Counted from the first letter of the stretch, positions 16,822 through 25,254 are shown. The stretch: DNA of 47,095 nucleotides from SFHK01 sp045538305 (GCA_045538305.1 JAZSRC010000026.1:1-47095); one strand, 5' to 3'. The notes: a model not told the origin generated them from the letters alone. Numbers and translations: made by a program.

Positions 16822-18005
16822 GCAGAAAGCTCCTTTGAAAGCATTAAGTCGTCGCGATAAACTTTTCCGCCAACAGCGGTCAGGCATACGTTTATGTTGC
16901 TGTCAAACAGTACATAGTCCGCCTGGTAGCCCTTTTGTATGCGGCCGATGCCGTCTGCGTTTATACGTCTTGCCGGATTCTCGGTGGCCATGCGAACGGC
17001 ATCTGTCAGCGGTATGCCTGCTGAATGCATGTTTCTGATCAGAACGTTCATGGTGGAAGCGCTGCCCGCAAAAGCGGATCTGTCCAAAAGCTTCATGACG
17101 CCGTCCTCATACAGCGCTTTAACGCCGTTTTGTTGGGTGTATACCGCCCCTTCCTGCATATCCACGCCGGCAAACTCCAGTCCATCGGTAATGAGTATTA
17201 TATTCTCCGCGCCGCGGCAGCGGTAAATAAGCGTAAGCAGCGCAGGCGGCAGATGCTTTCCGTCGCCAATGACCTGAATGCTGTACTTGTCCATATTGAG
17301 CCCTGCTTCGATTACGCCCGGAATCCGGAAACCGCCCTTTCGGATGATCCCGCTGCATGCGGAATACAGGTGGGTGATATCCGAATAGCCGTGAAGCAGC
17401 GCCTCCTCCATTTCATAATAGGTGGCGTTGGTATGCGCGGCGCTTGCAACAATGCCGCGTTCTTTCAGCGCATCGCCCAGCGCCATACCGCCGTGAAGCT
17501 CCGGTGCAGCGCCCATCATGCGGATTTCGGGTAGAACCTCCAGATATTTGGATAGAGATATCTCTGAAGGCAGCTTCAACGCGCCTGAAGCCTGCGCACC
17601 GGCCTGTAAGGGATTCAGACACGGCCCTTCCATATGCGCGCCCAGAATCCGGCAGGGAAGGGTTTTGTCCTTCATGGCGCTTCCGATGGCGGAAAGCGCG
17701 CCCATCAGCATGTCCTCCGGCGCAGCCAGTGTGGTTGGCAGTATGGAGGTCGTGCCCATTCTGGCATGCGCCCGGCACATTGTAAGCACATCTTCGGGTT
17801 TTCCGGTCATTGGCGAAGCGCCGCCGCCGCCATGCACGTGAATATCTATAAAACCCGGCGAGACATAAAGCCCGTCTGCATGAATGGCAGGCACATTTTC
17901 AAGCGGCCGGGGCAATATGTCTTCAAACTGTCCCTCTCGTACGATAATTGCGCCGGTTGTTTCTTCAAAAGGCGTGAGAATTCTGGCACCCGTAATCTGA
18001 TACAT
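16818..18005 (-). CDS. nagA: N-acetylglucosamine-6-phosphate deacetylase
   Basis: Removes acetate from GlcNAc-6-phosphate during amino-sugar use or cell-wall recycling; 395 aa. Amidohydrolase fold with PGFIDIHVHGGGG, HMEGPCLNP (metal Glu), SAAHTNATYYEM, DITHLYSA and ILITDGLEFAG. The product would feed NagB, which is not in the window. The gene is first in a two-gene unit with rnz, overlapping by 4 nt. No nagB or PTS neighbour is present; the divergent gene on its 5' side encodes a dehydrogenase of the Gfo/Idh/MocA family. Confidence 0.93.
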   Translation of the reverse strand: MYQITGARILTPFEETTGAIIVREGQFEDILPRPLENVPAIHADGLYVSPGFIDIHVHGGGGASPMTGKPEDVLTMCRAHARMGTTSILPTTLAAPEDMLMGALSAIGSAMKDKTLPCRILGAHMEGPCLNPLQAGAQASGALKLPSEISLSKYLEVLPEIRMMGAAPELHGGMALGDALKERGIVASAAHTNATYYEMEEALLHGYSDITHLYSACSGIIRKGGFRIPGVIEAGLNMDKYSIQVIGDGKHLPPALLTLIYRCRGAENIILITDGLEFAGVDMQEGAVYTQQNGVKALYEDGVMKLLDRSAFAGSASTMNVLIRNMHSAGIPLTDAVRMATENPARRINADGIGRIQKGYQADYVLFDSNINVCLTAVGGKVYRDDLMLSKELSA

Positions 18006-18096
18006 CGCAATTACCCTTTCCGTCGTCTGTCATGCGGAATATTTTACTGTTCATATTATTACATATTCTCCTGTCAGATTGCAAGCGATTTTTCTA

Positions 18097-18125
18097 TTGA
18101 CGGCGGTTTTGCAACCATTTATAAT
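18097..18125 (+). promoter_or_regulatory. Sigma-A promoter of the dehydrogenase-kinase operon
   Basis: TTGACG (18097-18102), 17-bp spacer, TATAAT (18120-18125), 42 nt before the start codon. Confidence 0.88.
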
Positions 18126-18166
18126 TAGATTAACCGAAAAAATGATTGGTAAAAGGAGATATGCGA

Positions 18167-19234
18167 ATGAAAAAGCTGAATGTTGCGATCATCGGTCAGG
18201 GACGAAGCGGATATTCGATTCACGGACAGCATTTTCTGAAGGATACGGAGCGCTTTACCGTGAAATATGTCGTTGACGCAATTCCGGAGCGCCGGGAGAA
18301 GGCGGAACGTGTTTTCGGCTGCACAACCTTTGAAAACTATGAGGCGTTGTTTGACATAAAGGATATCGATGTGGTTGTAAATGCATCCTTCAGCCAGATG
18401 CACTATCCGATTACGCTGGAGCTTCTGAAAAGGGGCTTTAATGTCGTGAGCGAGAAGCCGTTTGCCGAAACGCCCGAGCAGGTGGATGAAATGATTCGGG
18501 CGGCAAAGGAATCGGGCGCGATGCTGGCACCGTTCCAGCAAAGCCGTCTGGCACCGTATTTTGTGAAGGTTCGCGAGGTAATTGACAGCGGCGTATTGGG
18601 AAGAATCGTCGCAATCAATATTGCATTTTCCGGCTTTGCGCGCCGCTGGGACTGGCAAACCATTCAGGATAATGTGGCAGGTTCCCTGTACAATACCGGC
18701 CCGCATCCGCTGGATCAGGCGCTTACGCTGATGGGCGGCGAGGATGTGCCCGAAATTTTCTGCAAAATGGATCGCGCAACTACCTTTGGCGACGCCGAGG
18801 ATTATATCAAGCTGATCATGACCCTTCCGGGAAGACCGCTGGTGGATATGGAGATTTCTTCCTCCAACGCATATCCGTGGGGCACCTACAATATTCAGGG
18901 TACCAAGGGCGGCCTTTGGGGCACTACCGCTGAAATGAAGTGGCGTTATTTTGATCCCGAAAAGGCGCCCGAACAGCATCTGATCCGAACGCCTCTTACA
19001 AACAGCGCCGGCGACCCCGCATATTGCTCTGAGAAGCTTCCGTGGCAGGAGGAGCAATGGAAGGCAGGCGAGGGTGAGGACGCTTTTATCGCCGCAGTGC
19101 ATGCATTCTATACCACGGTTTATAACCACCTGAACGCAGGCGAGGCGCTGAAGATTCAGCCGGAGGAGGTTCGCCGTCAGATTGCGGTTATCAGAAAGTG
19201 CCACGAGCTCAATCCGCTGGACAAATTCTGCTAA
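18167..19234 (+). CDS. Gfo/Idh/MocA-family oxidoreductase
   Basis: NAD(P)-dependent sugar or polyol dehydrogenase of 355 aa. N-terminal Rossmann fold (VAIIGQGRSGYSIHG; VVDAIPERR), the family motif NVVSEKPFAETPEQVDEM, then the C-terminal alpha/beta domain with GSLYNTGPHPLDQALTLMGG, where the His is the usual catalytic residue. ATG 18167 is 8 nt behind AAAGGAG; ATG 18161 is too close to it. First gene of a three-gene operon with a second family member and a kinase. Substrate unknown. Confidence 0.9.
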   Translation: MKKLNVAIIGQGRSGYSIHGQHFLKDTERFTVKYVVDAIPERREKAERVFGCTTFENYEALFDIKDIDVVVNASFSQMHYPITLELLKRGFNVVSEKPFAETPEQVDEMIRAAKESGAMLAPFQQSRLAPYFVKVREVIDSGVLGRIVAINIAFSGFARRWDWQTIQDNVAGSLYNTGPHPLDQALTLMGGEDVPEIFCKMDRATTFGDAEDYIKLIMTLPGRPLVDMEISSSNAYPWGTYNIQGTKGGLWGTTAEMKWRYFDPEKAPEQHLIRTPLTNSAGDPAYCSEKLPWQEEQWKAGEGEDAFIAAVHAFYTTVYNHLNAGEALKIQPEEVRRQIAVIRKCHELNPLDKFC

Positions 19235-19247
19235 GGAGGATACGTGT

Positions 19248-20117
19248 ATGTTTCGAGTCGGCATCATCGGTTCCGAAAATTCGCATGCAGATGCATTTTC
19301 CAGAATTTTTAATACCACCGATCAATATCCGGATATCAGGGTTGTAGCCATATACGGCGAGGACAGACAGGCGAGCGAAAAAATCTATAATAAGTATGGC
19401 CTCGAAAAGCTGTGCGACCATCCGTCGGAGATGGAGGGCATGGTAGACGCGATCATGGTCACTACCAGACACGGTGGTCTGCATCTGAAATACGCCCTGC
19501 CCTTTATGAAAAAAGGGCTGCCTGCATTTATTGATAAGCCCATCACCTGCTCGCCCTATGAGGCGCAGGAGCTTGTTCGCGAGGCAAAGGCCGGTGGCAG
19601 CAAGCTTGTGGGCGGATCGTCTACGCGCTTGGTAAGCGATACGCTTTCGTTTAAAGCAAAGGCAGATCTTGATAAGGAGAACGGCGTGCTCTGGGGTGGG
19701 CATGTTTGGGCGCCCGTCAGCATGCACAATCCTTATGGCGATTTCTGGTTCTACGCATCGCATCTTGTGGAAATCGCACTGACAATATTCGGTTACGAGC
19801 CGTTTGAGGCAATGGCCATAAATACCGACAGCGGTGTTTCCGCATCCCTGAATTACGGTAAATATGCCGTACAGCTGTCCTTTAACGAAGGCAATTATTC
19901 ATATGGCGCGACCGTACTGGGCAAGGAAATCAAAACGGGTGAGATTGATATTTCCGATTGCTATCAGGCGGAATGCGATCATTTTGCCGAACTGCTCAGA
20001 AGCGGCAAGGAAAACCAAAACGCGCATGATTTTATTGAAGCCGTGTGCGTAATGGACGCCATTCAAAAAAGCGCTGAACAGGGCGGAAAGCCCGTTAGAA
20101 TCCTGAACCTCAGGTAA
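19248..20117 (+). CDS. Second Gfo/Idh/MocA-family oxidoreductase
   Basis: A 289-aa relative of the preceding enzyme, more divergent and shorter. Rossmann start FRVGIIGSENSHADAF, VVAIYGEDRQA, and the family motif PAFIDKPITCSPYEAQEL with the conserved lysine. The substrate-binding half contains GDFWFYASHLVEIALTIFG, with a His in the position equivalent to GPHPLDQ. AAGGAGGA lies 8 nt before ATG 19248 and the gene follows its neighbour by 13 nt. Two paralogous dehydrogenases side by side suggest successive or reversible oxidation of a sugar derivative; this is inferred from context. Confidence 0.87.
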   Translation: MFRVGIIGSENSHADAFSRIFNTTDQYPDIRVVAIYGEDRQASEKIYNKYGLEKLCDHPSEMEGMVDAIMVTTRHGGLHLKYALPFMKKGLPAFIDKPITCSPYEAQELVREAKAGGSKLVGGSSTRLVSDTLSFKAKADLDKENGVLWGGHVWAPVSMHNPYGDFWFYASHLVEIALTIFGYEPFEAMAINTDSGVSASLNYGKYAVQLSFNEGNYSYGATVLGKEIKTGEIDISDCYQAECDHFAELLRSGKENQNAHDFIEAVCVMDAIQKSAEQGGKPVRILNLR

Positions 20118-20122
20118 ACGGC

Positions 20123-20848
20123 ATGATGGACTATCATCTGGATGTAAACGGCTTTGAATTTACCGCTGCATACTCGGTTCATGAGGAAGCTGTACTCGAT
20201 TCGCTGATAAAAAGAATCTGTTCTGCGCCCGTGAGCGGAACCAGAAAGATTGTTCTTCTTGCCGGACCACCCGGCGCAGGGAAAAGCACGCTTGCGCTAA
20301 CGCTTTGCCAAAAGACAAGCGGCCGCATGCAGGCGCTGGGGCTTGACGGGTTTCACTTTCCGCAGAAAATACTGAACAGTACGCACATCCGCACGGAAAA
20401 CGGATGCGTGCTTTTAGCTGATATCAAGGGCGCACCGGAATCATTTGATGCACAAAAGTTTCTTACGGTGCTTACAGAGATGAAAACCGGCGCCGGCAAT
20501 ACGTGGCCTGTATATGACAGAAACCTGCATGATGTGAGCGGCGCGCAGATTTCGGTCACAACGGATACGCTGATTGTAGAAGGCAATTGGGTGCTTCTTG
20601 ACAGCGGTATCTGGCGCGAGGTACGAAAGTATGCCGATGTTTCTGTTTCCGTCATGGCCGATGAGTTTCTGCTTAAAGAACGGTTGATCGCCAGAAAGAT
20701 ACGCGGCGGCAAAACAGAGGCGGAAGCCCGGGCATGGTATGATCGAGTGGACGGCGCAAATGTACGTCGCTTTCAGCGTGAAAGCGTTCCGGGAGATATT
20801 GCGGTTTTCCTTCGGGAGGATGGAACGCTGTCTTTTTGCAAGTCCTAA
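20123..20848 (+). CDS. P-loop nucleoside/sugar kinase-like protein
   Basis: A 241-aa kinase of the uridine kinase/pantothenate kinase-like P-loop group. Walker A is AGPPGAGKSTLAL, followed by ALGLDGFHFPQKIL (family DGFH motif), TWPVYDRNLHD and VEGNWVLLDSG (second acidic motif), then a lid-like RLIARKIRGGKTEAEARAW. The last step GDIAVFLREDG matches the C-terminus of this group. It begins 5 nt after the second dehydrogenase, so it is likely co-translated and phosphorylates an intermediate of the same pathway (inference). ATG 20123 and ATG 20126 are both possible starts. Confidence 0.82.
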   Translation: MMDYHLDVNGFEFTAAYSVHEEAVLDSLIKRICSAPVSGTRKIVLLAGPPGAGKSTLALTLCQKTSGRMQALGLDGFHFPQKILNSTHIRTENGCVLLADIKGAPESFDAQKFLTVLTEMKTGAGNTWPVYDRNLHDVSGAQISVTTDTLIVEGNWVLLDSGIWREVRKYADVSVSVMADEFLLKERLIARKIRGGKTEAEARAWYDRVDGANVRRFQRESVPGDIAVFLREDGTLSFCKS

Positions 20849-20851
20849 AGC

Positions 20852-20884
20852 AAACACCACGGCTGCTTGCATGCCGTGGTGTTT
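20852..20884 (+). terminator. Terminator of the dehydrogenase-kinase operon
   Basis: AAACACCACGGC pairs with GCCGTGGTGTTT, followed by TGATT; 3 nt past the kinase stop. Confidence 0.82.
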
Positions 20885-20937
20885 TGATTACGCTTCCTAT
20901 TGCGCAACTCAGATCAAGCGGGAAAGTATAAAAATGG

Positions 20938-20943
20938 TATAAT
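20938..20943 (+). promoter_or_regulatory. -10 box of the AraC/GyrI-like gene
   Basis: TATAAT with no recognisable -35 at 17 bp, suggesting an activator-dependent promoter, possibly autoregulated. Its position decides the GTG start downstream. Confidence 0.55.
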
Positions 20944-20975
20944 AGTAGATGATCAGTCAACGGAGGCATGTGAGC

Positions 20976-21950
20976 GTGCGTAAGTGGTATCAGAACATTC
21001 AAAAATTGATCGGGGTAATCGACGAGTGCATCAAGAACAGGCAGGATGAGCAGCTGATGCTTTCACTGCTTGCGCAAAAATACGGATATTCGGAGTTTCA
21101 CTTTTCACGTAAATTCAAGGAAGTTTCAGGTATGCAGTTCCGCGATTATCTGCGCTTCAGAAGGCTGGCGTTTGCGCTCAAAAGGCTTCGCGATACGGAT
21201 GACGGCATATTGGATATTGCGCTGGATTTCGGGTTTTCATCCCATGCGTCTTTTACCCGCGCATTCAAAGGCGCTTATGGAATTACACCCGGCGAGTACC
21301 GACGTAATCCGTCCCCTGTCGTGCTTCGAACCATTCTTAGACCCCTTGATTGCTATCTTATGGAAACGGGAGGAAACAGTATGTGTAATACCAAGGGAGA
21401 CGTAAAGGTGTATTTTGTTACCATACCGGCGCATAAGTTTATGCATATAAGAAACTACGAGAGTATCGGCTATTGGGATTTTTGGCAGAAGCAAAGCAAG
21501 ATCCCCGGACAGGACTGCGAAACAATCTGCGGGTTGCTTGACAGTATAAAGGGGAAACTGGACGATATGGGCGGCTGTGGAGCTGACAGCGGCAGCGGAC
21601 AGCTAATGGCGTTTTTGAACGATGCAGCAGGCAGAATCTGCAGCTGGGGAATACCGCTTGCGGAGTGCTATGGCGTGCGGCTGCCTGTGGATTATAGCGG
21701 CATAACGCCGAATGGGATGTTTCTTACGGATATTCCCCAAGGAGAATATATCGTATTTGAACATGGACCGTTTGACTTTGAAAGCGAAAACAGCGCCGTG
21801 GATGCGAAGATTGAACGGGCTATGAAGGAATTCGATTTTCAGGCTTCGGGTTATTGCCTTGACACAACGCCCGGAAGGATTTTTTACTTCTATCATGACT
21901 GCGAAAGGTATTGGAAGTATGTAAGGCCTGTTAAGAAAATTCAGCCATAA
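20976..21950 (+). CDS. AraC-family regulator with GyrI-like effector domain
   Basis: A transcription factor of 324 aa. Residues about 1-100 form an AraC DNA-binding domain (LSLLAQKYGYSEFHFSRKFK; DIALDFGFSSHASFTRAFK; GITPGEYR). Residues about 150-324 form a GyrI/BmrR-like ligand-binding domain (VKVYFVTIPAHKFMHIRNYE; PQGEYIVFEHGPFDF). GTG 20976 is 9 nt behind GGAGG (20962-20966). An ATG at 20949 is rejected because TATAAT at 20938-20943 places transcription start near it. A target cannot be named; neighbours on both sides have their own terminators. Confidence 0.88.
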   Translation: MRKWYQNIQKLIGVIDECIKNRQDEQLMLSLLAQKYGYSEFHFSRKFKEVSGMQFRDYLRFRRLAFALKRLRDTDDGILDIALDFGFSSHASFTRAFKGAYGITPGEYRRNPSPVVLRTILRPLDCYLMETGGNSMCNTKGDVKVYFVTIPAHKFMHIRNYESIGYWDFWQKQSKIPGQDCETICGLLDSIKGKLDDMGGCGADSGSGQLMAFLNDAAGRICSWGIPLAECYGVRLPVDYSGITPNGMFLTDIPQGEYIVFEHGPFDFESENSAVDAKIERAMKEFDFQASGYCLDTTPGRIFYFYHDCERYWKYVRPVKKIQP

Positions 21951-21959
21951 TCATCGAGC

Positions 21960-22003
21960 CAAACAAAAACCGGACGACGTGAAAATCGTCCGGTTTTTGT
22001 TTG
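21960..22003. terminator. Bidirectional terminator
   Basis: An 18-bp perfect stem built on AAAAACCGGACGA/TCGTCCGGTTTTT with T-runs on both strands, between the convergent AraC-like and GNAT genes. Confidence 0.92.
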
Positions 22004-22016
22004 GCGCGTGACTGTT

Positions 22017-23156
22017 TTAGAAATGATCCGCTGCGTACAGGAAAATGGGCAGCGGGAACCAATCCACGGGCAGCGAAACTTCAGGCGCCATATAGCGGTT
22101 GGATGCAAAAATCAACTGCTGCATAGAAAGGCGGTCCAGTTGTACGTCGGGCGTTTTGTCCGTTTCAAATACATCGATTACGCCGTTTTCCACCTTCGCG
22201 CATACGGGCTTTTCGTCCTCCATCTGCAGCACGATGCAGCCATCGGACAGGGAGGAGGTCGCCTGTTTCAGCGCCAGACAAGCCTTCAGCACATTCTTCA
22301 GGTTCACAATTCTGGCCTGTGTGCTGACAGAGTGGGAATAATGCTCTGCAAACCGGGCAATTTCGCGGTTCAGCGCCTGATCATAGTCGGGAACCGATAT
22401 GCCCAGCTTGTTCTGGCCGTATACGTTGCACCATGCCTTTATGAATCTTGGCGCAAAGGAAGCGTCGGTAAGCACGAGCTCGGCAAAGCTTTCTTTGCCG
22501 CTTGCATCCACATAGCCGACAACCGTATGTCCATCCAAAATCACATAGGGTTCAAAGTACCATGAACGCATGGCAATATCAAAATCCTCGCGGGAACGCG
22601 CGCCGGTGACGGGCTGCTTGAGGTATATTTTGTATGCGCTGTCAATTTCTTCCTGCGATGCATCCTGAAAGCGTTTCCAGTTTACGCCTGCAGGAACAAC
22701 ATTTTTTAGACCGTGGCGAATGTTTGCTTCGCCGATGGAATAGCTGTATTGATTTCCGCAGGGGCTGAAACCATAGTATTCATATCTTTGCCGCTGGCCG
22801 CCCAGAAGCATGATGTCGATACCGGTTTCTACGGCGTGCTCCGCCTGCATAGCCATCATTTTCTTCATATAGCCGGAGCCGCGGGTGTATTTATAGGTGG
22901 AAACAGAACCGATATAGCCGATTTTTAGCGGTACGCCTGCGTAAGTGCAGCAAATGGGCAATTGACCGACAACGCCGCGAATGCGCTGATCTTCAAGTAC
23001 GATGGCGTGAATGTCTGCATAGCCTCGTCCGTCCTGATAAACCTTGGGAATCAGCGTTTTAAAATCGTGCGGGCGGGCGGACTGGGAGAAAACGTAGTTG
23101 ATAAAGTCAATGATGTCTGCGCGATGCGATGGATCGGCAAAGCGATATTCGATCAT
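22017..23156 (-). CDS. GNAT-family acetyltransferase with C-terminal SCP2-like domain
   Basis: A 379-aa protein with the layout of Eis-type N-acetyltransferases. The N-terminal GNAT domain holds the acetyl-CoA loop in VSTYKYTRGSGYMKKMM (RGxGxM) and FINYVFSQ. A central second GNAT-like fold follows (VVGYVDASGKESFAELVLTD), and the C-terminal region (about 280-379: CIVLQMEDEKPVCAKVENGV; LDRLSMQQLIFA) resembles an SCP2 sterol-carrier fold. It starts 13 nt after the nitroreductase stop on the same strand with an AAGGAGA ribosome site, forming a two-gene unit. Acceptor substrate unknown. Confidence 0.82.
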   Translation of the reverse strand: MIEYRFADPSHRADIIDFINYVFSQSARPHDFKTLIPKVYQDGRGYADIHAIVLEDQRIRGVVGQLPICCTYAGVPLKIGYIGSVSTYKYTRGSGYMKKMMAMQAEHAVETGIDIMLLGGQRQRYEYYGFSPCGNQYSYSIGEANIRHGLKNVVPAGVNWKRFQDASQEEIDSAYKIYLKQPVTGARSREDFDIAMRSWYFEPYVILDGHTVVGYVDASGKESFAELVLTDASFAPRFIKAWCNVYGQNKLGISVPDYDQALNREIARFAEHYSHSVSTQARIVNLKNVLKACLALKQATSSLSDGCIVLQMEDEKPVCAKVENGVIDVFETDKTPDVQLDRLSMQQLIFASNRYMAPEVSLPVDWFPLPIFLYAADHF

Positions 23157-23169
23157 GGGGCTTTCTCCT

Positions 23170-23718
23170 TCATAATACGGTAATGAGGTTGTCCCTTACG
23201 GGATGAGCGTCCTTGGTTGCGGCGGGATGTCCGATAGAAATGGCGATCACAAAACCGGCGTTTTCCGGTGCGCCCAGTGCGCCGAACCACTTGGCGGCAT
23301 ATTCGCTTGCAAATACTTCACGCGGCATTCCGAGAATAACACTGCCTAGTCCCATGGAATGCGCGGCCAATGCCAGCGTTTGCACGGCAATACCGCCGTC
23401 TATCGAATGATAGCCGTTTGGAATCTCGGAGAAAATAAACGCTACGAGCGGCGCTTTATACAATACGTCATACTCCTGATCCTTCAGATGCTCGGGCGTA
23501 TTGGGCTTATTATTCATAACGGCTCTCATATCAGCGGAGAATGCTCGTAAAAGCGCCTGATCCCTGACAAAGGAAAAATGACAGGGCTGCATGTTGCGGG
23601 CGCTGGGCGCCTGCTTCACGCAGGTAATGAGCTTTTCAAGCATTTCGTCCGATACGGGTTCGGTTGTATATGCGCGGATGGATCTGCGGTCTTCAATGGC
23701 TTTTAATACTTCGTTCAT
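23170..23718 (-). CDS. Nitroreductase-family FMN oxidoreductase
   Basis: A cytoplasmic flavoprotein of 182 aa. The N-terminal IEDRRSIRAYTTEPVSDEML and APSARNMQPCHF bind FMN phosphate; IDGGIAVQTLALAAHSMGLG and the C-terminal ISIGHPAATKDAHPVRDNL are standard. An AAAGGAGG ribosome site precedes ATG 23718. First gene of a pair with the GNAT protein, transcribed divergently from the acetate-kinase homologue. Substrate cannot be predicted. Confidence 0.92.
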   Translation of the reverse strand: MNEVLKAIEDRRSIRAYTTEPVSDEMLEKLITCVKQAPSARNMQPCHFSFVRDQALLRAFSADMRAVMNNKPNTPEHLKDQEYDVLYKAPLVAFIFSEIPNGYHSIDGGIAVQTLALAAHSMGLGSVILGMPREVFASEYAAKWFGALGAPENAGFVIAISIGHPAATKDAHPVRDNLITVL

Positions 23719-23739
23719 GGCTATCCCTCCTTTGTTAAC

Positions 23740-23768
23740 AGTATAACATGATCAAAGTATATACGCAA
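23740..23768 (-). promoter_or_regulatory. Promoter of nitroreductase-GNAT unit
   Basis: On the minus strand TTGCGT, 17-bp spacer, TATACT. Its -35 end is 8 bp from the -35 of the divergent promoter. Confidence 0.72.
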
Positions 23769-23776
23769 GAATTTTG

Positions 23777-23805
23777 TTGCAAGCGGGAATATAAGCTGGT
23801 ATACT
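23777..23805 (+). promoter_or_regulatory. Promoter of the acetate kinase-like gene
   Basis: TTGCAA (23777-23782), 17-bp spacer, TATACT (23800-23805), 24 nt before the ATG. Confidence 0.78.
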
Positions 23806-23828
23806 GGAAGGGAAGCGGAGGGAGATAA

Positions 23829-24968
23829 ATGCGGATACTGGTTGCAAATGCGGGAAGCACATCGCTAAAGTTTAAGCTGTTCGATTTTCCGAATGCGGAA
23901 ATCCTGGCGCGGGGCAAAGTGGAACGCGTGGGCGATCCAAGGGGATCAATATATTCGTTTGAGAATAACCGGGGGCTGATTAAGGATTCTGTTTTGGCAA
24001 AGGCCGAAACGTATCGGGAGGGCATTGACCTTTTTTTAAACGACCTTGGCGGCGCAATGCAGGCGGACGTCGTGGCGTTTAAAACCGTGCTTGCACTCAA
24101 GCATCCGGGCATACATATTATTGACGATGAAGTGATTCGGGACATGGAGGAAAGCATGTCTATTGCCCCGGTTCATAACAGTGCGTATCTTGCCACAATA
24201 CGCGCTTTTCAGCAGCTTGCGCCGTTTGCAAAGCTGGTTGGCGTATTTGAAACGGCTTTTCATATGACAATGCCGATGAAAAACCGCGTGTATGGCGTGC
24301 CGTATGAATGGTATGAAAACTATGGCGTCAAGCGCATGGGCTTCCATGGGGCGTCGCATTCCTACGTCGCTCAGAAGACAGCCGGGTATTCGCGCGTCAT
24401 TTCCTGCCATCTGGGTGGGAGCAGTTCGCTTTGCGCCATTAAGGATGGAAAGAGCATAGAAAACTCCTTCGGGCTTTCGCTGCAGGCGGGTATTACGCAT
24501 GTAAGCCGCGCAGGCGATATCGATCCATATATTATGCCGTATCTTTTGAAGCTTGGAATGCCCTATGAGGCAGTGATTGCTGGGCTGGAAAAGAAGGGCG
24601 GCCTCAAGGGAATTTCCGGTACCAGCGGCGACATGAGGGATCTGCGCGAGGAGGCCCGAAAGGGAAATGCACGCGCAAAGCTCGCCATCGACGTGTTTAC
24701 AGAGGGCGTACGCAAATACATTGGCGCGTATGCTGCCGTGCTTGGCGGTGTGGATGCATTGTGCTTTACAGCCGGCATCGGGGAAAACGATTCGGAAACG
24801 AGAAAGGAAATCTGCGAGGGGCTTGAATTTCTCGGAATTGCGCTTGACGAAAATAAAAACCGTTTAAGTGAATACGAGATAGGCGCCGGACGGGTAAAGG
24901 TATTTGTGATTCCGGCAGATGAAGAAACCGTTGTAGCCAGAAGCGCATACGAATTATTGAATGCATGA
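23829..24968 (+). CDS. Divergent acetate/propionate kinase-family protein
   Basis: A 379-aa ASKHA-fold protein, about 20 residues shorter than ordinary acetate kinases. Kept: the N-terminal NAGSTSLKFKLF (residues 7-18), GFHGASHSYV (171-180), SRAGDIDP with the conserved Arg (227) and FTAGIGENDSETR. Changed: the canonical GHRVVHGG is AFKTVLAL (residues 83-90; His to Phe, Arg to Lys), FDTAFH is FETAFH (Glu141), and HLGNGAS is HLGGSSS (194-200). These positions correspond to substrate-binding Arg91, catalytic Asp148 and Asn211 of the Methanosarcina enzyme. No phosphotransacetylase is adjacent. The fold is certain; whether it makes acetyl phosphate is doubtful. Confidence 0.8.
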   Translation: MRILVANAGSTSLKFKLFDFPNAEILARGKVERVGDPRGSIYSFENNRGLIKDSVLAKAETYREGIDLFLNDLGGAMQADVVAFKTVLALKHPGIHIIDDEVIRDMEESMSIAPVHNSAYLATIRAFQQLAPFAKLVGVFETAFHMTMPMKNRVYGVPYEWYENYGVKRMGFHGASHSYVAQKTAGYSRVISCHLGGSSSLCAIKDGKSIENSFGLSLQAGITHVSRAGDIDPYIMPYLLKLGMPYEAVIAGLEKKGGLKGISGTSGDMRDLREEARKGNARAKLAIDVFTEGVRKYIGAYAAVLGGVDALCFTAGIGENDSETRKEICEGLEFLGIALDENKNRLSEYEIGAGRVKVFVIPADEETVVARSAYELLNA

Positions 24969-24983
24969 CAGGTAAATAGAAAA

Positions 24984-25012
24984 GAGCTTTCGCCCATTGC
25001 GGGCGAAAGCTC
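24984..25012 (+). terminator. Terminator hairpin, first of a near-identical pair
   Basis: GAGCTTTCGCCC pairs with GGGCGAAAGCTC; starts 16 nt past the acetate kinase-like stop. A near-identical hairpin occurs at 25225-25254 on the far side of the repeat element. Confidence 0.85.
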
Positions 25013-25014
25013 AG

Positions 25015-25227
25015 GCCATCAAAAAAGTACCTTTTTTGATGGGAGGGGCCGATCTCCTGAAATCCTGCGGGATTTCCGGGCGGAGATCGGAAATTGGAAG
25101 CGTTTTTCGTCGCTTCGCTTTGGAAAAACGCGCGATTTCGCCGTACACGCCGCCGAAATCGATGGAAAATGGAGAGGAATCGCTCTCCCTCTCCAAGCCT
25201 CTTCCTGAGGTTTGTTGATGATCTGAG
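25015..25227 (+). repeat. Dispersed intergenic repeat, copy A
   Basis: About 213 bp without plausible coding content, between convergent genes. It matches the reverse complement of 39310-39521 along its full length. Shared blocks include GCCATCAAA, GGAGGGGCCGATC, CTGAAATCCTGCGGGATTT, AAACGCGCGATTTC, GCCGAAATCGATG, AAATGGAGAG, CTCCCTCTCCAA and GTTTGTTGATGATCTGAG. It contains nested hairpins: CCATCAAAAAA/TTTTTTGATGG, CCGATCTCC/GGAGATCGG enclosing GAAATCC/GGATTTC, and GGAGAGG/CCTCTCC. Confidence 0.9.
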
Positions 25228-25254
25228 CTTTCGCCTAGTTGCGGGCGAAAGCTC
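25225..25254. terminator. Terminator hairpin, second of the pair
   Basis: GAGCTTTCGCC...GGGCGAAAGCTC followed by TCTTTTAT. Serves as a terminator between copy A of the repeat and the convergent lipoprotein gene. Confidence 0.8.
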
